Origin: CAZILN01 sp964540005
GTDB lineage: Bacteria > Bacteroidota > Bacteroidia > Bacteroidales > SM23-62
Direction: 5' to 3'
Assembly: GCA_964540005.1 (NCBI GenBank)
Contig: CAZILN010000097.1
Location: 1-8,710 of the forward strand
DNA length: 8,710 bases
Shown: positions 1 through 7,253 of the stretch, piece after piece
Position numbering within the stretch: the first letter of the stretch is position 1
Layout: every line of letters begins with the position of its first letter
The notes under the pieces: generated by a model
The model's input: the letters and a program-made list of their open reading frames with translations, nothing else
Database searches by the model: none
What the model was told of the DNA's origin: nothing
Program-made: the position numbers and the translations under genes

Positions 1-1487
1 CCCGGCAGCCCAACATCATCTACATTATGTCCGATGATCATGCCGCACACGCCATTACTGCCTATGGCGGCATATATGATGAATATGCACCCACTCCCAA
101 TATTGACAGGCTGGCTGCCGAAGGGATGCTGCTGGAGAACGTCTTCTGTACCAATTCCATTTGCGGGCCCAGCCGTGCGACTATTCTTACCGGCAAATAC
201 AGCCATGTAAACGGATATTACAAGAATGAAAGCGGAGGAAAGTTTAATGCCGGACAGTGGACATTCCCCAAAGAGATGCAGGCAAACGGCTACCAGACTG
301 CCATGATTGGGAAGTGGCACCTTCAATCAATCCCCCAGGGCTTTGATTATTTCAAATACCATGTAGGGGGCGGTGAACAGGGATTCTACTGGAACCCGGT
401 ATATAATGAGAACAGGGATACTGTACAGGAGGAGGGTTATGCCACCAACCTGACCACAGATTTTGCTCTGAAATGGCTGTCAGGGATCCGTTCAGAGGAA
501 AAACCCTTTTGCCTGGTCCTCCAATATAAGGCTCCGCACAGGAACTGGGATCCCGATGAAAAATACCAGGATCTCTGGGAAGATATCGAGATGCCTTACC
601 CTGCGACCTTCGACGATGATTATTCCACCCGCGAAAAGACCGCCGGTGATACCGATATGACTATGGAATCCTTCAACCGCAGGGATATGAAAATGAAGCC
701 GCCGGAAGGGCTGACCGGAAGGGAACTCCAGAGATGGTACGGTTTCGGTAACCAGAGAGGCGATACACTCATCCCCACCGAAGGCATGACAAACCAGGAA
801 GCACGTAAATGGAAATACCAGACTTATATCAAGGATTACCTGGCCTGTATAAAATCCGTAGATGATAATATCGGCAGGGTGCTGGATTATCTGGAACAGA
901 GCGGGCTGGATGACAACACCGTGGTCATCTATTCCTCTGACCAGGGTTTTTACCTCGGTGATCATGGCTGGTTCGACAAGCGATTCATCTATGAGGAATC
1001 CCTGCGCATGCCTTTCCTGATCAGGTACCCTGAAAAGATAAAACCAGGTACAAGGAATTCTGATATTATAACCAATATCGATTTTGCCCCAACCATACTC
1101 GATATTGCCGGGATCCGGGCACCCGAGGAAGTGCAGGGGAAAAGTTTCCTTAATAACCTCATCAGCGGTAAGCCCGGGGACTGGAGGCAATCACTGTATT
1201 ATCACTATTATGAGTTCCCTTTCTGGCATCATGTTCAGCCGCATTACGGGATCAGGAACCAGCAGTACAAGCTGGTCCATTTCTACTATAATATTGATGT
1301 ATGGGAGTTTTTCGACCTCCAAAAAGATCCCGATGAGCTGACCAACCAGATCGATAATCCCGATTATACAGACATTATTGGTGAAATGAAAGAAGAACTG
1401 GCTGAATTAATGAAAGAATATGGTGATGATATAGCTCTTAATGAAATGCGCAAAATAACCGACAGGAATTTCAACCTGGAGCAGTAA
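1..1487 (+). CDS. S1-family sulfatase, 5' partial
   Basis: This is a periplasmic sulfatase of the type I (formylglycine-dependent, alkaline-phosphatase-fold) family, which hydrolyses sulfate esters on glycans. The open frame continues to the window edge (codons from base 3, reading RQPNIIYI before the ATG at 27), so that ATG is internal and the true start plus signal peptide are missing. Numbering from the ATG at 27, visible features are the metal-binding DDH (3-5), the signature CGPSR at 46-50 where Cys46 would be oxidised to formylglycine, Lys57 and His60 in GKYSH, Lys96/His98 in GKWH, Lys168/His171 in KAPH, and Asp305-Gln306 with His313 and Lys318 in the second metal/active-site segment. 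The C-terminal region (about 390-460, rich in Tyr/His/Trp, then DLQKDPDELTN) resembles the DUF4976-type tail of N-acetylglucosamine-6-sulfatase-like enzymes. That substrate is a guess by resemblance. The enzyme would need a maturase (anSME or FGE) encoded elsewhere. The 3' end overlaps the convergent kinase gene by 17 bp. Confidence 0.95.
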   Translation, partial: RQPNIIYIMSDDHAAHAITAYGGIYDEYAPTPNIDRLAAEGMLLENVFCTNSICGPSRATILTGKYSHVNGYYKNESGGKFNAGQWTFPKEMQANGYQTAMIGKWHLQSIPQGFDYFKYHVGGGEQGFYWNPVYNENRDTVQEEGYATNLTTDFALKWLSGIRSEEKPFCLVLQYKAPHRNWDPDEKYQDLWEDIEMPYPATFDDDYSTREKTAGDTDMTMESFNRRDMKMKPPEGLTGRELQRWYGFGNQRGDTLIPTEGMTNQEARKWKYQTYIKDYLACIKSVDDNIGRVLDYLEQSGLDDNTVVIYSSDQGFYLGDHGWFDKRFIYEESLRMPFLIRYPEKIKPGTRNSDIITNIDFAPTILDIAGIRAPEEVQGKSFLNNLISGKPGDWRQSLYYHYYEFPFWHHVQPHYGIRNQQYKLVHFYYNIDVWEFFDLQKDPDELTNQIDNPDYTDIIGEMKEELAELMKEYGDDIALNEMRKITDRNFNLEQ

Positions 1488-4400
1488 ATTTGTCTGGTCT
1501 TTCTCTGGCCGGAACGGTAAAGTGGAAACTGGACCCGGTGCCTTCCTGAGACTCACACCAGATCCTGCCCCCGTTCTTTTCCACAAAATCCTTGCACAGT
1601 ATCAGCCCCAGGCCGGTCCCGGTCTCCCCCCCGGTCCCCGTAGTCTTGAACTTCAGATCTATATGAAACAATTTTTGAATATTCTCTTCTGAAATACCTG
1701 TACCCCGGTCTTTAACAGTGACTTGCAGCATATCCTCATTTTCCTGCACGCTTACCACGACCGAACCTCCTTTCGCTGTGAATTTTACCGCATTGTTGAC
1801 CAGGTTCCTCAGAACAGTATTTATCATTTCCCTGTCCCCGTAGGCCATTATTTCATCCTCTACTTCTGACTCCAGGCTTATCCCTTTATTCCCAGCATGT
1901 ATCCTGTGAAGATTCAGGTTTACCTGTATAAGTGTGGACAGGTTAAAGATGCCCGGAGTATAGTCTATCCTCCCCCTCTGCGATTTTGACCAGGTCAGAA
2001 GATTTTCCAGCAGGTTATAGATGAATTCTGCCGATTTATTGATCTTCTTCAGCGTCAGGATCTTCTCTTCCTCATCCATGCTTTCATAATTCACCGAGAT
2101 CAGCTCACTCATTGAATACAGGTTTGAAAAGGGATTCTTCAGGTCGTGCGCAAGGATGGAAAAGAACTTGTCCTTTGTCGCATTCAGTTCCTTTAGCTGC
2201 AACTCGCTCTCCTCCACTTTTTCTTTCTGCAGGCTGATCTCAGCAGTTCGTTCCCGAACCTTGGATTCAAGCCTCTTTGTCTCTATCCTGAATTTGCGCT
2301 CCCTGCGCATGACAATAATGACCAGGATAATTATAATAAGGATGATATAAGCGCCATATGCATATTTGCTTCTCCACCATGGAGGCAGTATCTTTATTTT
2401 TATGCCAGTCCAGGCTTCATTCCAGACTCCATCATTGTTGGTCCCTTTTACCCTGAATGTATATTGTCCGGGTGGCAGATTGGTAAAAAGCACAAACCTT
2501 CTGCTTCCAATATCCCGCCACAGATCCGAGACCCCTTCCATCTGGTAAGAGTACCTGTTCTTTTCAGGATTGGTATAATCCAGGGCAGAAAATTCAACGG
2601 TGAATGAATAATCCTGGTAAGACAGTACCAACTGTTTTTCATACGCATTCATTTCCTGCCTTAGCCCCCCTGATTCTTTTATTATGGAGGTGATCCTGAC
2701 GGGAGGGATATAGGTATTCTCGCTGAGTGAATCAGGATAAAATGAAACAAGTCCGTCAATACTGCCAAAGAAAAGTTCACCGTCATCTGCCCTGTACACA
2801 GCCTTCAGGTTGAACTCCATCCCCCTGAATTCATCTATAACCATAAAGCTTATGGCTTCCTCAAGTCCGGGATCTGCCATTGCCAGTCCACCACCGGTCG
2901 AAAACCACAGCCTGTCCTTATCATCTTCAATTATATCATAAATGATATTGCTGGGAAGCCCATCGTTGACCGAGAAATATGAAAATGCCGAATCGGATTT
3001 ACTGAACCGGTTCGCACCCGAACTGGTCCCGATCCATATGTTCCCCAGGCTGTCTTCACACAGGGATATGGTGAAATTATCTATCAGTGTATTAATCGAG
3101 CCCGGATCATTCCTGTAATGATGCATCATTCCCTCTTCAGGCTTATACCTGTCAAGTCCGCCCGAAGTTGCTATCCACACCTCATTATCCCTGTCTTCAA
3201 GCAGGGAATAGACAAGGTTGCTGCTGATCTCCAGGGGTGGATCATTTTCGACTTTCAGGCTGGTCTGCTGCCTGGTTTCCAGATCCAGGATGCTTACCCC
3301 GTTCCCTGTTCCTATCCATATCTTGCCCTGGTGATCTTCAATAATACAGTATACTCTTATATCATTGAAAATATCGAATGCCTCCGCCCCGAAATAATCC
3401 TGTACTGATATGAAATCATTCAAACCCTCACGGAAAATACTGATCCCGTTCCTTGTTCCTATCCAGATGCGTGACCGGCTGTCCTTGAAAATGACATGAA
3501 CATAGTTATCCGGAAGTTCAAGGATCCCGCTGGACTGTACGGCATAGTGTATGACATTATTCCTTTCCAGGTCAACAATGTTCAGTCCCTTTCCCCAGTT
3601 CCCCACCCAGAGCATGCCGTCCCCGTCCTTATAAACAGAGGCAATTAAATTATCCAGAAGATCAATGGAACCCGGATCGTCTGACTTTCGGTATGTCCGG
3701 ATGTTTTTCTTTTTCAGGTCTGTTTTATCAATACCGGCAATGGTCCCGATCCACAGATTGGAGGAATTATCCTCAAGCAGGGAAAAGACGATGTCATGGC
3801 TTATATAATTATCCAGGCCGGAACCGCTCCTGAAATGGGTGAACGTGGCAGAGCCATCCGGACCGTATGATATTTTATTCAACCCGCCTCCCCCGGTACC
3901 AATCCAAAGGTTTCCCGATCGGTCCTGGATAATGGACCGGATTGTATTATGGCTCAGACTGTTCGGATCATTTATGTCTCGAAAAATTCTGCTGATCAGC
4001 TGTGTCTCTTTAGAATAAATGTTTAGTCCTATTTCCGTTCCAATAAGAATATTTCCCTTATTATCTTCGGCCAGGGCCATGACATGATCATTGCTGATGG
4101 AGCCATGATCCGAATCGTCATGAACAAAATTGGTAAACTGTTTCTCTCCTAAATCAAACAGGGCGAGTCCATGCTGAGATCCCAGCCATAATTTTCCATC
4201 GCTGCTTTTGATCACCGGTAAACCAATATCATATGCAGCACCCGCATGTTTAAAATTATTCGTGTAGGTCTCAATGCGGCCGGTATGCAGATTCAGGATG
4301 GTCAGCACGGGAGGTGTATGAATATACAATGAGGTTTCATCGGCATACAGTCCATACACAAAATAATCCTCAATAAGGGAAGAGTCTGTTTTGTATTCGA

Positions 4401-4785
4401 TACGGGAAAAGTGCCCGGACTTCTTATTATATTTATTCAGTCCCCCTTTTGTTCCCAGCCAAAGGTTTCCGTCAGGGTCCTCGCATATATCAAAGATCCA
4501 GCTGTTTGAAATTGAATTGCTGTCGGATGGATCATAAAAATAATTCACAAATGAATACCCGTCATACTTGTTTAATCCGTTCTGTGTCCCTATCCAGAGG
4601 TACCCTTCAGAATCCTGGAGCATGCATTTTATCTCACTCTGGGAAACTCCCTCTCTGACAGAAAAATGCTCGAATGTGACAGCCTGTCCTGATACTGAAA
4701 TACCCGTCAAGCAAATTATCATGCAGGACAATATAAGCAGGAGGATCATGTGGTGAAGTTTATACCGGAACATTTGAAATTTCAT
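1471..4785 (-). CDS. Propeller-type periplasmic sensor histidine kinase (HTCS-like, no receiver/AraC output)
   Basis: This 1104-residue membrane sensor kinase senses in the periplasm and autophosphorylates in the cytoplasm. Order of parts: basic/hydrophobic signal segment (about 6-34); two-component-regulator propeller repeats (about 40-685), each ending in a motif like LWIGTxxGL; Y_Y_Y domain (about 720-800); a single membrane helix (about 808-827); a charged coiled-coil linker (830-875); HisKA with phospho-acceptor His880 in HDLKNPF; and an ATPase domain with the N-box Asn994-Asn998 region, DRGTG at 1026-1030 and GTGLGL at 1056-1061. The catalytic motifs look intact. Classical Bacteroides hybrid regulators with this sensor carry a receiver and an AraC helix-turn-helix after the ATPase domain. 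Here the protein stops about 12 residues after it, so a separate response regulator is required. The start at 4785 gives a good signal sequence; Met5 is an alternative. The ligand is unknown. Relatives sense oligosaccharides, which would fit the neighbouring sulfatase, but that link is inference. Confidence 0.93.
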   Translation of the reverse strand: MKFQMFRYKLHHMILLLILSCMIICLTGISVSGQAVTFEHFSVREGVSQSEIKCMLQDSEGYLWIGTQNGLNKYDGYSFVNYFYDPSDSNSISNSWIFDICEDPDGNLWLGTKGGLNKYNKKSGHFSRIEYKTDSSLIEDYFVYGLYADETSLYIHTPPVLTILNLHTGRIETYTNNFKHAGAAYDIGLPVIKSSDGKLWLGSQHGLALFDLGEKQFTNFVHDDSDHGSISNDHVMALAEDNKGNILIGTEIGLNIYSKETQLISRIFRDINDPNSLSHNTIRSIIQDRSGNLWIGTGGGGLNKISYGPDGSATFTHFRSGSGLDNYISHDIVFSLLEDNSSNLWIGTIAGIDKTDLKKKNIRTYRKSDDPGSIDLLDNLIASVYKDGDGMLWVGNWGKGLNIVDLERNNVIHYAVQSSGILELPDNYVHVIFKDSRSRIWIGTRNGISIFREGLNDFISVQDYFGAEAFDIFNDIRVYCIIEDHQGKIWIGTGNGVSILDLETRQQTSLKVENDPPLEISSNLVYSLLEDRDNEVWIATSGGLDRYKPEEGMMHHYRNDPGSINTLIDNFTISLCEDSLGNIWIGTSSGANRFSKSDSAFSYFSVNDGLPSNIIYDIIEDDKDRLWFSTGGGLAMADPGLEEAISFMVIDEFRGMEFNLKAVYRADDGELFFGSIDGLVSFYPDSLSENTYIPPVRITSIIKESGGLRQEMNAYEKQLVLSYQDYSFTVEFSALDYTNPEKNRYSYQMEGVSDLWRDIGSRRFVLFTNLPPGQYTFRVKGTNNDGVWNEAWTGIKIKILPPWWRSKYAYGAYIILIIIILVIIVMRRERKFRIETKRLESKVRERTAEISLQKEKVEESELQLKELNATKDKFFSILAHDLKNPFSNLYSMSELISVNYESMDEEEKILTLKKINKSAEFIYNLLENLLTWSKSQRGRIDYTPGIFNLSTLIQVNLNLHRIHAGNKGISLESEVEDEIMAYGDREMINTVLRNLVNNAVKFTAKGGSVVVSVQENEDMLQVTVKDRGTGISEENIQKLFHIDLKFKTTGTGGETGTGLGLILCKDFVEKNGGRIWCESQEGTGSSFHFTVPARERPDKFTAPG
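2740..4602 (-). repeat. Array of propeller repeats inside the sensor kinase
   Basis: The encoded protein repeats a blade motif at residues about 62, 107, 198, 245, 292, 343, 391, 439, 488, 535, 582, 625 and 670 (for example YLWIGTQNGLNKY, NIWIGTSSGANRF). A fourteenth, degenerate copy lies near 151 (SLYIHTPPVLTIL), where the Trp and the Gly-Thr are lost. Spacing is mostly 43-51 residues. Fourteen blades match the two stacked seven-bladed propellers known for this sensor class. This is a protein-level repeat; the DNA copies are diverged. Confidence 0.85.
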
Positions 4786-4851
4786 TCGTTACACTCGTTC
4801 TCTCATGAAGAATTATTCAGACTGGCTATGGATTTTAACTCCTGCTATAAA

Positions 4852-4882
4852 CAAAGATCAGTATTATTACAATCTTATCAAA
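4852..4882 (-). promoter_or_regulatory. Candidate Bacteroidetes-type promoter for the propeller kinase
   Basis: Read on the minus strand, TTTG (4882-4879) is followed after 19 bases by GATCTTTG (4859-4852). This matches the Bacteroidetes -33 TTTG / -7 TAnnTTTG pattern except for the first base of the -7 box. It lies in the 130-bp gap between the response regulator stop and the kinase start and would give a leader of roughly 60 bases. No clear hairpin terminator for the upstream regulator gene is seen in the same gap, so read-through from that operon is also possible. Confidence 0.4.
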
Positions 4883-4915
4883 CCCTGGATGCATGTTGCG
4901 TTAAATAAAAGCCTA

Positions 4916-5611
4916 TTACTCCTTGATAATAAACAGGTATCCTTTCCCTTTAATTGTCTGGATTTCAATGGATTTATCCTCTTTCAGCAAATCCCGCAGT
5001 TTCCTGATATAGACATCCAGGTTCCGTGAATTGAAAAATGAATCGTCTCCCCACACCGAGAGTAACAGATTTTTCCTGTCGGTCAGCCTGTTTACCGAAG
5101 CAGACAGGATACTGAGTATCTGCATATCCCTTTGCGAAAGCCGGATGAGTCCGGATGGAGCATGAAGCTCATATAATGCAGGTTTGAAGAGGTACCTGCC
5201 AAGCTGAATACCGGCTTCAGCTGGCTGAGGGAAAGCATTCCTTCCGATATACAGTTCCAACTGCTTGTTTATCCTTACAATCAGCTCTTCCATACTGAAG
5301 GGCTTACGCATATAATCGGACCCCCCTGATTCGAAGCCCCTGACAAGATCTGCCGTCTCAACCCTGGCAGTAAGGAATATAACTGGAAGCTCAGGGTACC
5401 TGGCATGGATCTGCTCGCATAGGGTATACCCGTCAACATTGGGAAGCATGATATCCAGCACGCAGATATCGGGATTGAAGTCCTTAAGCTGTGTCAGAAC
5501 TTTTGATCCGTCAGTTTCCCAGAGCACAGCAAACCCTTGCTTTTCAAGGGTTTCACAGACTATTTTCCCGAGGTGCACCTCGTCTTCAATGTACAATACC
5601 CTGGTCTTCAT
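4916..5611 (-). CDS. OmpR/PhoB-family response regulator
   Basis: This 231-residue cytoplasmic transcription factor receives phosphate from a histidine kinase and binds DNA. The receiver domain (about 3-118) shows the acidic pair Asp10-Glu11, phospho-acceptor Asp53 in VLDIMLP, Thr81 and Lys103 in MRKPF. The C-terminal winged helix (about 135-229) has the typical LSQRDMQIL start, the VWGDD turn, the recognition helix around RNLDVYIRKLRDLL and the wing strand TIKGKGYLF. The ATG at 5611 is chosen because MKTRVLYIEDE is the standard receiver start. A GTG 45 bases upstream (5656) only adds residues encoded inside the kinase gene. The start codon lies 26 bp inside the end of the upstream kinase gene, the usual arrangement of a cognate pair with coupled translation. 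The gene ends with tandem stops TAA TAG. It resembles RprY-type regulators of Bacteroidetes, but the symbol is not assigned. Confidence 0.95.
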   Translation of the reverse strand: MKTRVLYIEDEVHLGKIVCETLEKQGFAVLWETDGSKVLTQLKDFNPDICVLDIMLPNVDGYTLCEQIHARYPELPVIFLTARVETADLVRGFESGGSDYMRKPFSMEELIVRINKQLELYIGRNAFPQPAEAGIQLGRYLFKPALYELHAPSGLIRLSQRDMQILSILSASVNRLTDRKNLLLSVWGDDSFFNSRNLDVYIRKLRDLLKEDKSIEIQTIKGKGYLFIIKE

Positions 5612-7115
5612 CACTGATCCGGTTAAACTGAAGAATAAAACTGCATCCCCCTTCACTGAGGTTTTCCTGGCGGATGCTCCCCTTATGCATGTCCATTACT
5701 TGCCGTGCAAAACTTAACCCCAGTCCGTGCCCCTTTACATTATGAAGATCCCCGGTCGGGATCCTGAAAAATTTGTCGAATATTTTTTCGCGGTATACCG
5801 AGGGGATACCCGGACCCTTATCCCGGACCTCTACGATTGTTTTATCCCGGTCCGTATAAAGCAGTATATTGATTTTTGGATTTTCACCGCTGTATTTAAG
5901 ACTGTTATCTACCAGGCTGAGCAGAACGGCCTGTATGTACCTCAGATCAGCCTTAACATGAAAAGGCCTGTCCTCGCACTGAAGATCTACTTCAGCCTTT
6001 TCCCTATCGAGCCTAAGTTTCAGAACTGAGATTATCTCTTCCAGCAATCCTTTTAATTCAATTTTTTCCTGTTTAAGTGCCGCCTGGTCCTCATCAAGAA
6101 TAATATGGTCGAGTACTTTTGCTATTAACCCATCTAGCCTGCTTACTTCCTTTGAGGCGATCTCCATATATTCCACTGCAGTTTCCGGTTCGTTCTTAAC
6201 GTCATAGACGCGCAATGCTTCAAGAGCCACCTTTATGGTTGCCACCGGGGTCTTTAGTTCATGGGTTATATTGGAAATAAAATCCTGCCTCATCCTGTTC
6301 AGTGCCAGTTGCTTTCTCATCGTCCTGAATGTCAAAAGAAAAGCCGATGCTGTCAGGCCGATCATAAAGATCACAAACAATATCTGTGGCAAGATCAGCT
6401 GTAAGAGGTAAGGATTGACCTTCTCAACTTCTACTCCACCCACATCAAACATAAGATCGGTATCGATAAGGATGGCCGCCGAACCTGCCGGAGACTCTGG
6501 AGGAAGGCTGTCTTGAAGCCAGTATAATCCGAAATCCCATCCTTTGTCATCCAGTCTCGAAGAAAATATTTCCCTGAACAAATTCTCAAGTTCAGGATCT
6601 GTCAGGGCACTATTCATCAGGCCGTCTGTGCCGAATGTCTCCTGCGAACTGTGAAAGATCATCCTGATGCTCCGGTTTAACATGTTCCTGTTATTGACCC
6701 CGGAGATTTTTGCACTGTCAACGGAATAAGCGCGAATGAATGCCTGCCTGTACTCCTGAATCCCCTCACTGCTATCCGCAAAAACAGGCTCCCCTGCAGT
6801 AAGATCACACTGGTATGACCTGACCGACTTGTGAACCGGCTTCAGGGAATCCTCCTCTGCCACCACCATGACCGACAGCGATACTGAATCTCCCATGACA
6901 GGACTGACAATAGTTACATACACCAGGCTGTCGATGACCTGGTCCTGGGAAGAAAGGTATTCATGGATGAGCTTTTCATTCAGTTCCTGTTTTTCCTGTT
7001 TGTACTGGCTTACCAGCCAGTAGCCGGCAAATCCTGTCAGGACAGCCATGCTGAGGATCATCAGGAGGTAGGTAATAATGTATTTTCGTTTGCACACACG
7101 CAAATATAAGATCAT
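5586..7115 (-). CDS. Two-pass membrane sensor histidine kinase
   Basis: This 509-residue kinase is the likely partner of the overlapping OmpR-family regulator. A basic N-terminus leads into membrane helix 1 (about 12-34), a periplasmic domain of about 200 residues (36-235) with no recognised fold, and membrane helix 2 (about 236-263). The cytoplasmic core follows directly, without an obvious HAMP domain: HisKA with His285 in SNITHELKTP, N-box Asn404 in LVDNSLKYS, G1 box Asp432 in RDKGPGIP, F-box DKFFRI (447-452) and G2 box GHGLGLS (462-468). All catalytic motifs are present. The start at 7115 places positive residues before the first helix as expected. The upstream leader has no strong ribosome-binding site, normal for this phylum. 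Architecture resembles RprX-like kinases of Bacteroidetes, which share the short linker, but the signal is unknown. It diverges from the GLPGLI gene, suggesting shared regulation. Confidence 0.94.
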   Translation of the reverse strand: MILYLRVCKRKYIITYLLMILSMAVLTGFAGYWLVSQYKQEKQELNEKLIHEYLSSQDQVIDSLVYVTIVSPVMGDSVSLSVMVVAEEDSLKPVHKSVRSYQCDLTAGEPVFADSSEGIQEYRQAFIRAYSVDSAKISGVNNRNMLNRSIRMIFHSSQETFGTDGLMNSALTDPELENLFREIFSSRLDDKGWDFGLYWLQDSLPPESPAGSAAILIDTDLMFDVGGVEVEKVNPYLLQLILPQILFVIFMIGLTASAFLLTFRTMRKQLALNRMRQDFISNITHELKTPVATIKVALEALRVYDVKNEPETAVEYMEIASKEVSRLDGLIAKVLDHIILDEDQAALKQEKIELKGLLEEIISVLKLRLDREKAEVDLQCEDRPFHVKADLRYIQAVLLSLVDNSLKYSGENPKINILLYTDRDKTIVEVRDKGPGIPSVYREKIFDKFFRIPTGDLHNVKGHGLGLSFARQVMDMHKGSIRQENLSEGGCSFILQFNRISDEDQGIVH

Positions 7116-7131
7116 AAGGTGAGAGGATGAA

Positions 7132-7174
7132 CAGTATTAACCTTAATTAACCTTTAATCAGTATTGTTTAACCT
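7132..7174. promoter_or_regulatory. Candidate response-regulator operator: phased TTAACCT direct repeats
   Basis: Three exact copies of TTAACCT start at 7137, 7147 and 7168 (offsets 10 and 21, about one and two helical turns). CAGTATT also occurs twice (7132-7138 and 7159-7165). OmpR-family regulators commonly bind tandem direct repeats placed on one face of the helix, and an OmpR-family regulator is encoded in the adjacent operon. The cluster lies 22-59 bases upstream of the kinase start codon and ahead of the promoter facing the GLPGLI gene, so it could serve both directions. Binding is inferred, not shown. Confidence 0.5.
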
Positions 7175-7182
7175 GGAATATC

Positions 7183-7194
7183 GGCAGGGCTGCC
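7183..7194. promoter_or_regulatory. Small inverted repeat upstream of the GLPGLI promoter
   Basis: GGCAG and CTGCC form perfect 5-bp arms around GG; two further pairs form outside a single mismatch (7180-7181 with 7196-7197). It sits directly before the proposed -33 box. It could be an operator or a chance hairpin. The stem is too short for a convincing terminator. Confidence 0.25.
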
Positions 7195-7196
7195 TA

Positions 7197-7227
7197 TTTT
7201 TGAACCAATATGATTAAAATATCTTTG
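7197..7227 (+). promoter_or_regulatory. Bacteroidetes-type promoter for the GLPGLI/receptor operon
   Basis: TTTTTG (7197-7202, containing TTTG at 7199-7202) is followed after 17 bases by TATCTTTG (7220-7227). The second box is an exact match to the Bacteroidetes -7 consensus TAnnTTTG, and spacing is within the known range. Transcription would start near 7234, about 20 bases before the ATG at 7254, with an A-rich leader (ACAATAAACAAAA) that replaces a Shine-Dalgarno site, as is common in this phylum. Confidence 0.7.
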
Positions 7228-7253
7228 CATCCATTATTAAACAATAAACAAAA

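Noticed and set aside
27..29. ATG at 27 as the sulfatase start
   Set aside because: The frame is open to the window edge and encodes the conserved PNIIYI strand before the metal-binding Asp pair, so this Met is internal.
492..1190. Long open frame on the minus strand within the sulfatase
   Set aside because: It lies wholly antisense to a well-conserved enzyme with all catalytic motifs, and its translation shows no recognisable domain.
4805..5029. Short plus-strand open frame across the gap between the regulator and the propeller kinase
   Set aside because: It runs into the end of the regulator gene antisense, has no promoter or leader of the local type, and has no recognisable motif.
5612..5656. 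Upstream GTG start for the response regulator
   Set aside because: The extra 15 residues precede the conserved receiver start and are encoded inside the kinase gene; the ATG at 5611 fits the family better.
7143..7150. TTAATTAA palindrome as a separate operator
   Set aside because: It arises from the junction of two TTAACCT direct repeats; the direct-repeat reading explains more of the sequence.
7183..7201. GC inverted repeat followed by T-rich sequence as an intrinsic terminator
   Set aside because: The stem has only 5 perfect pairs and a 2-base loop, and no plus-strand gene ends upstream of it.
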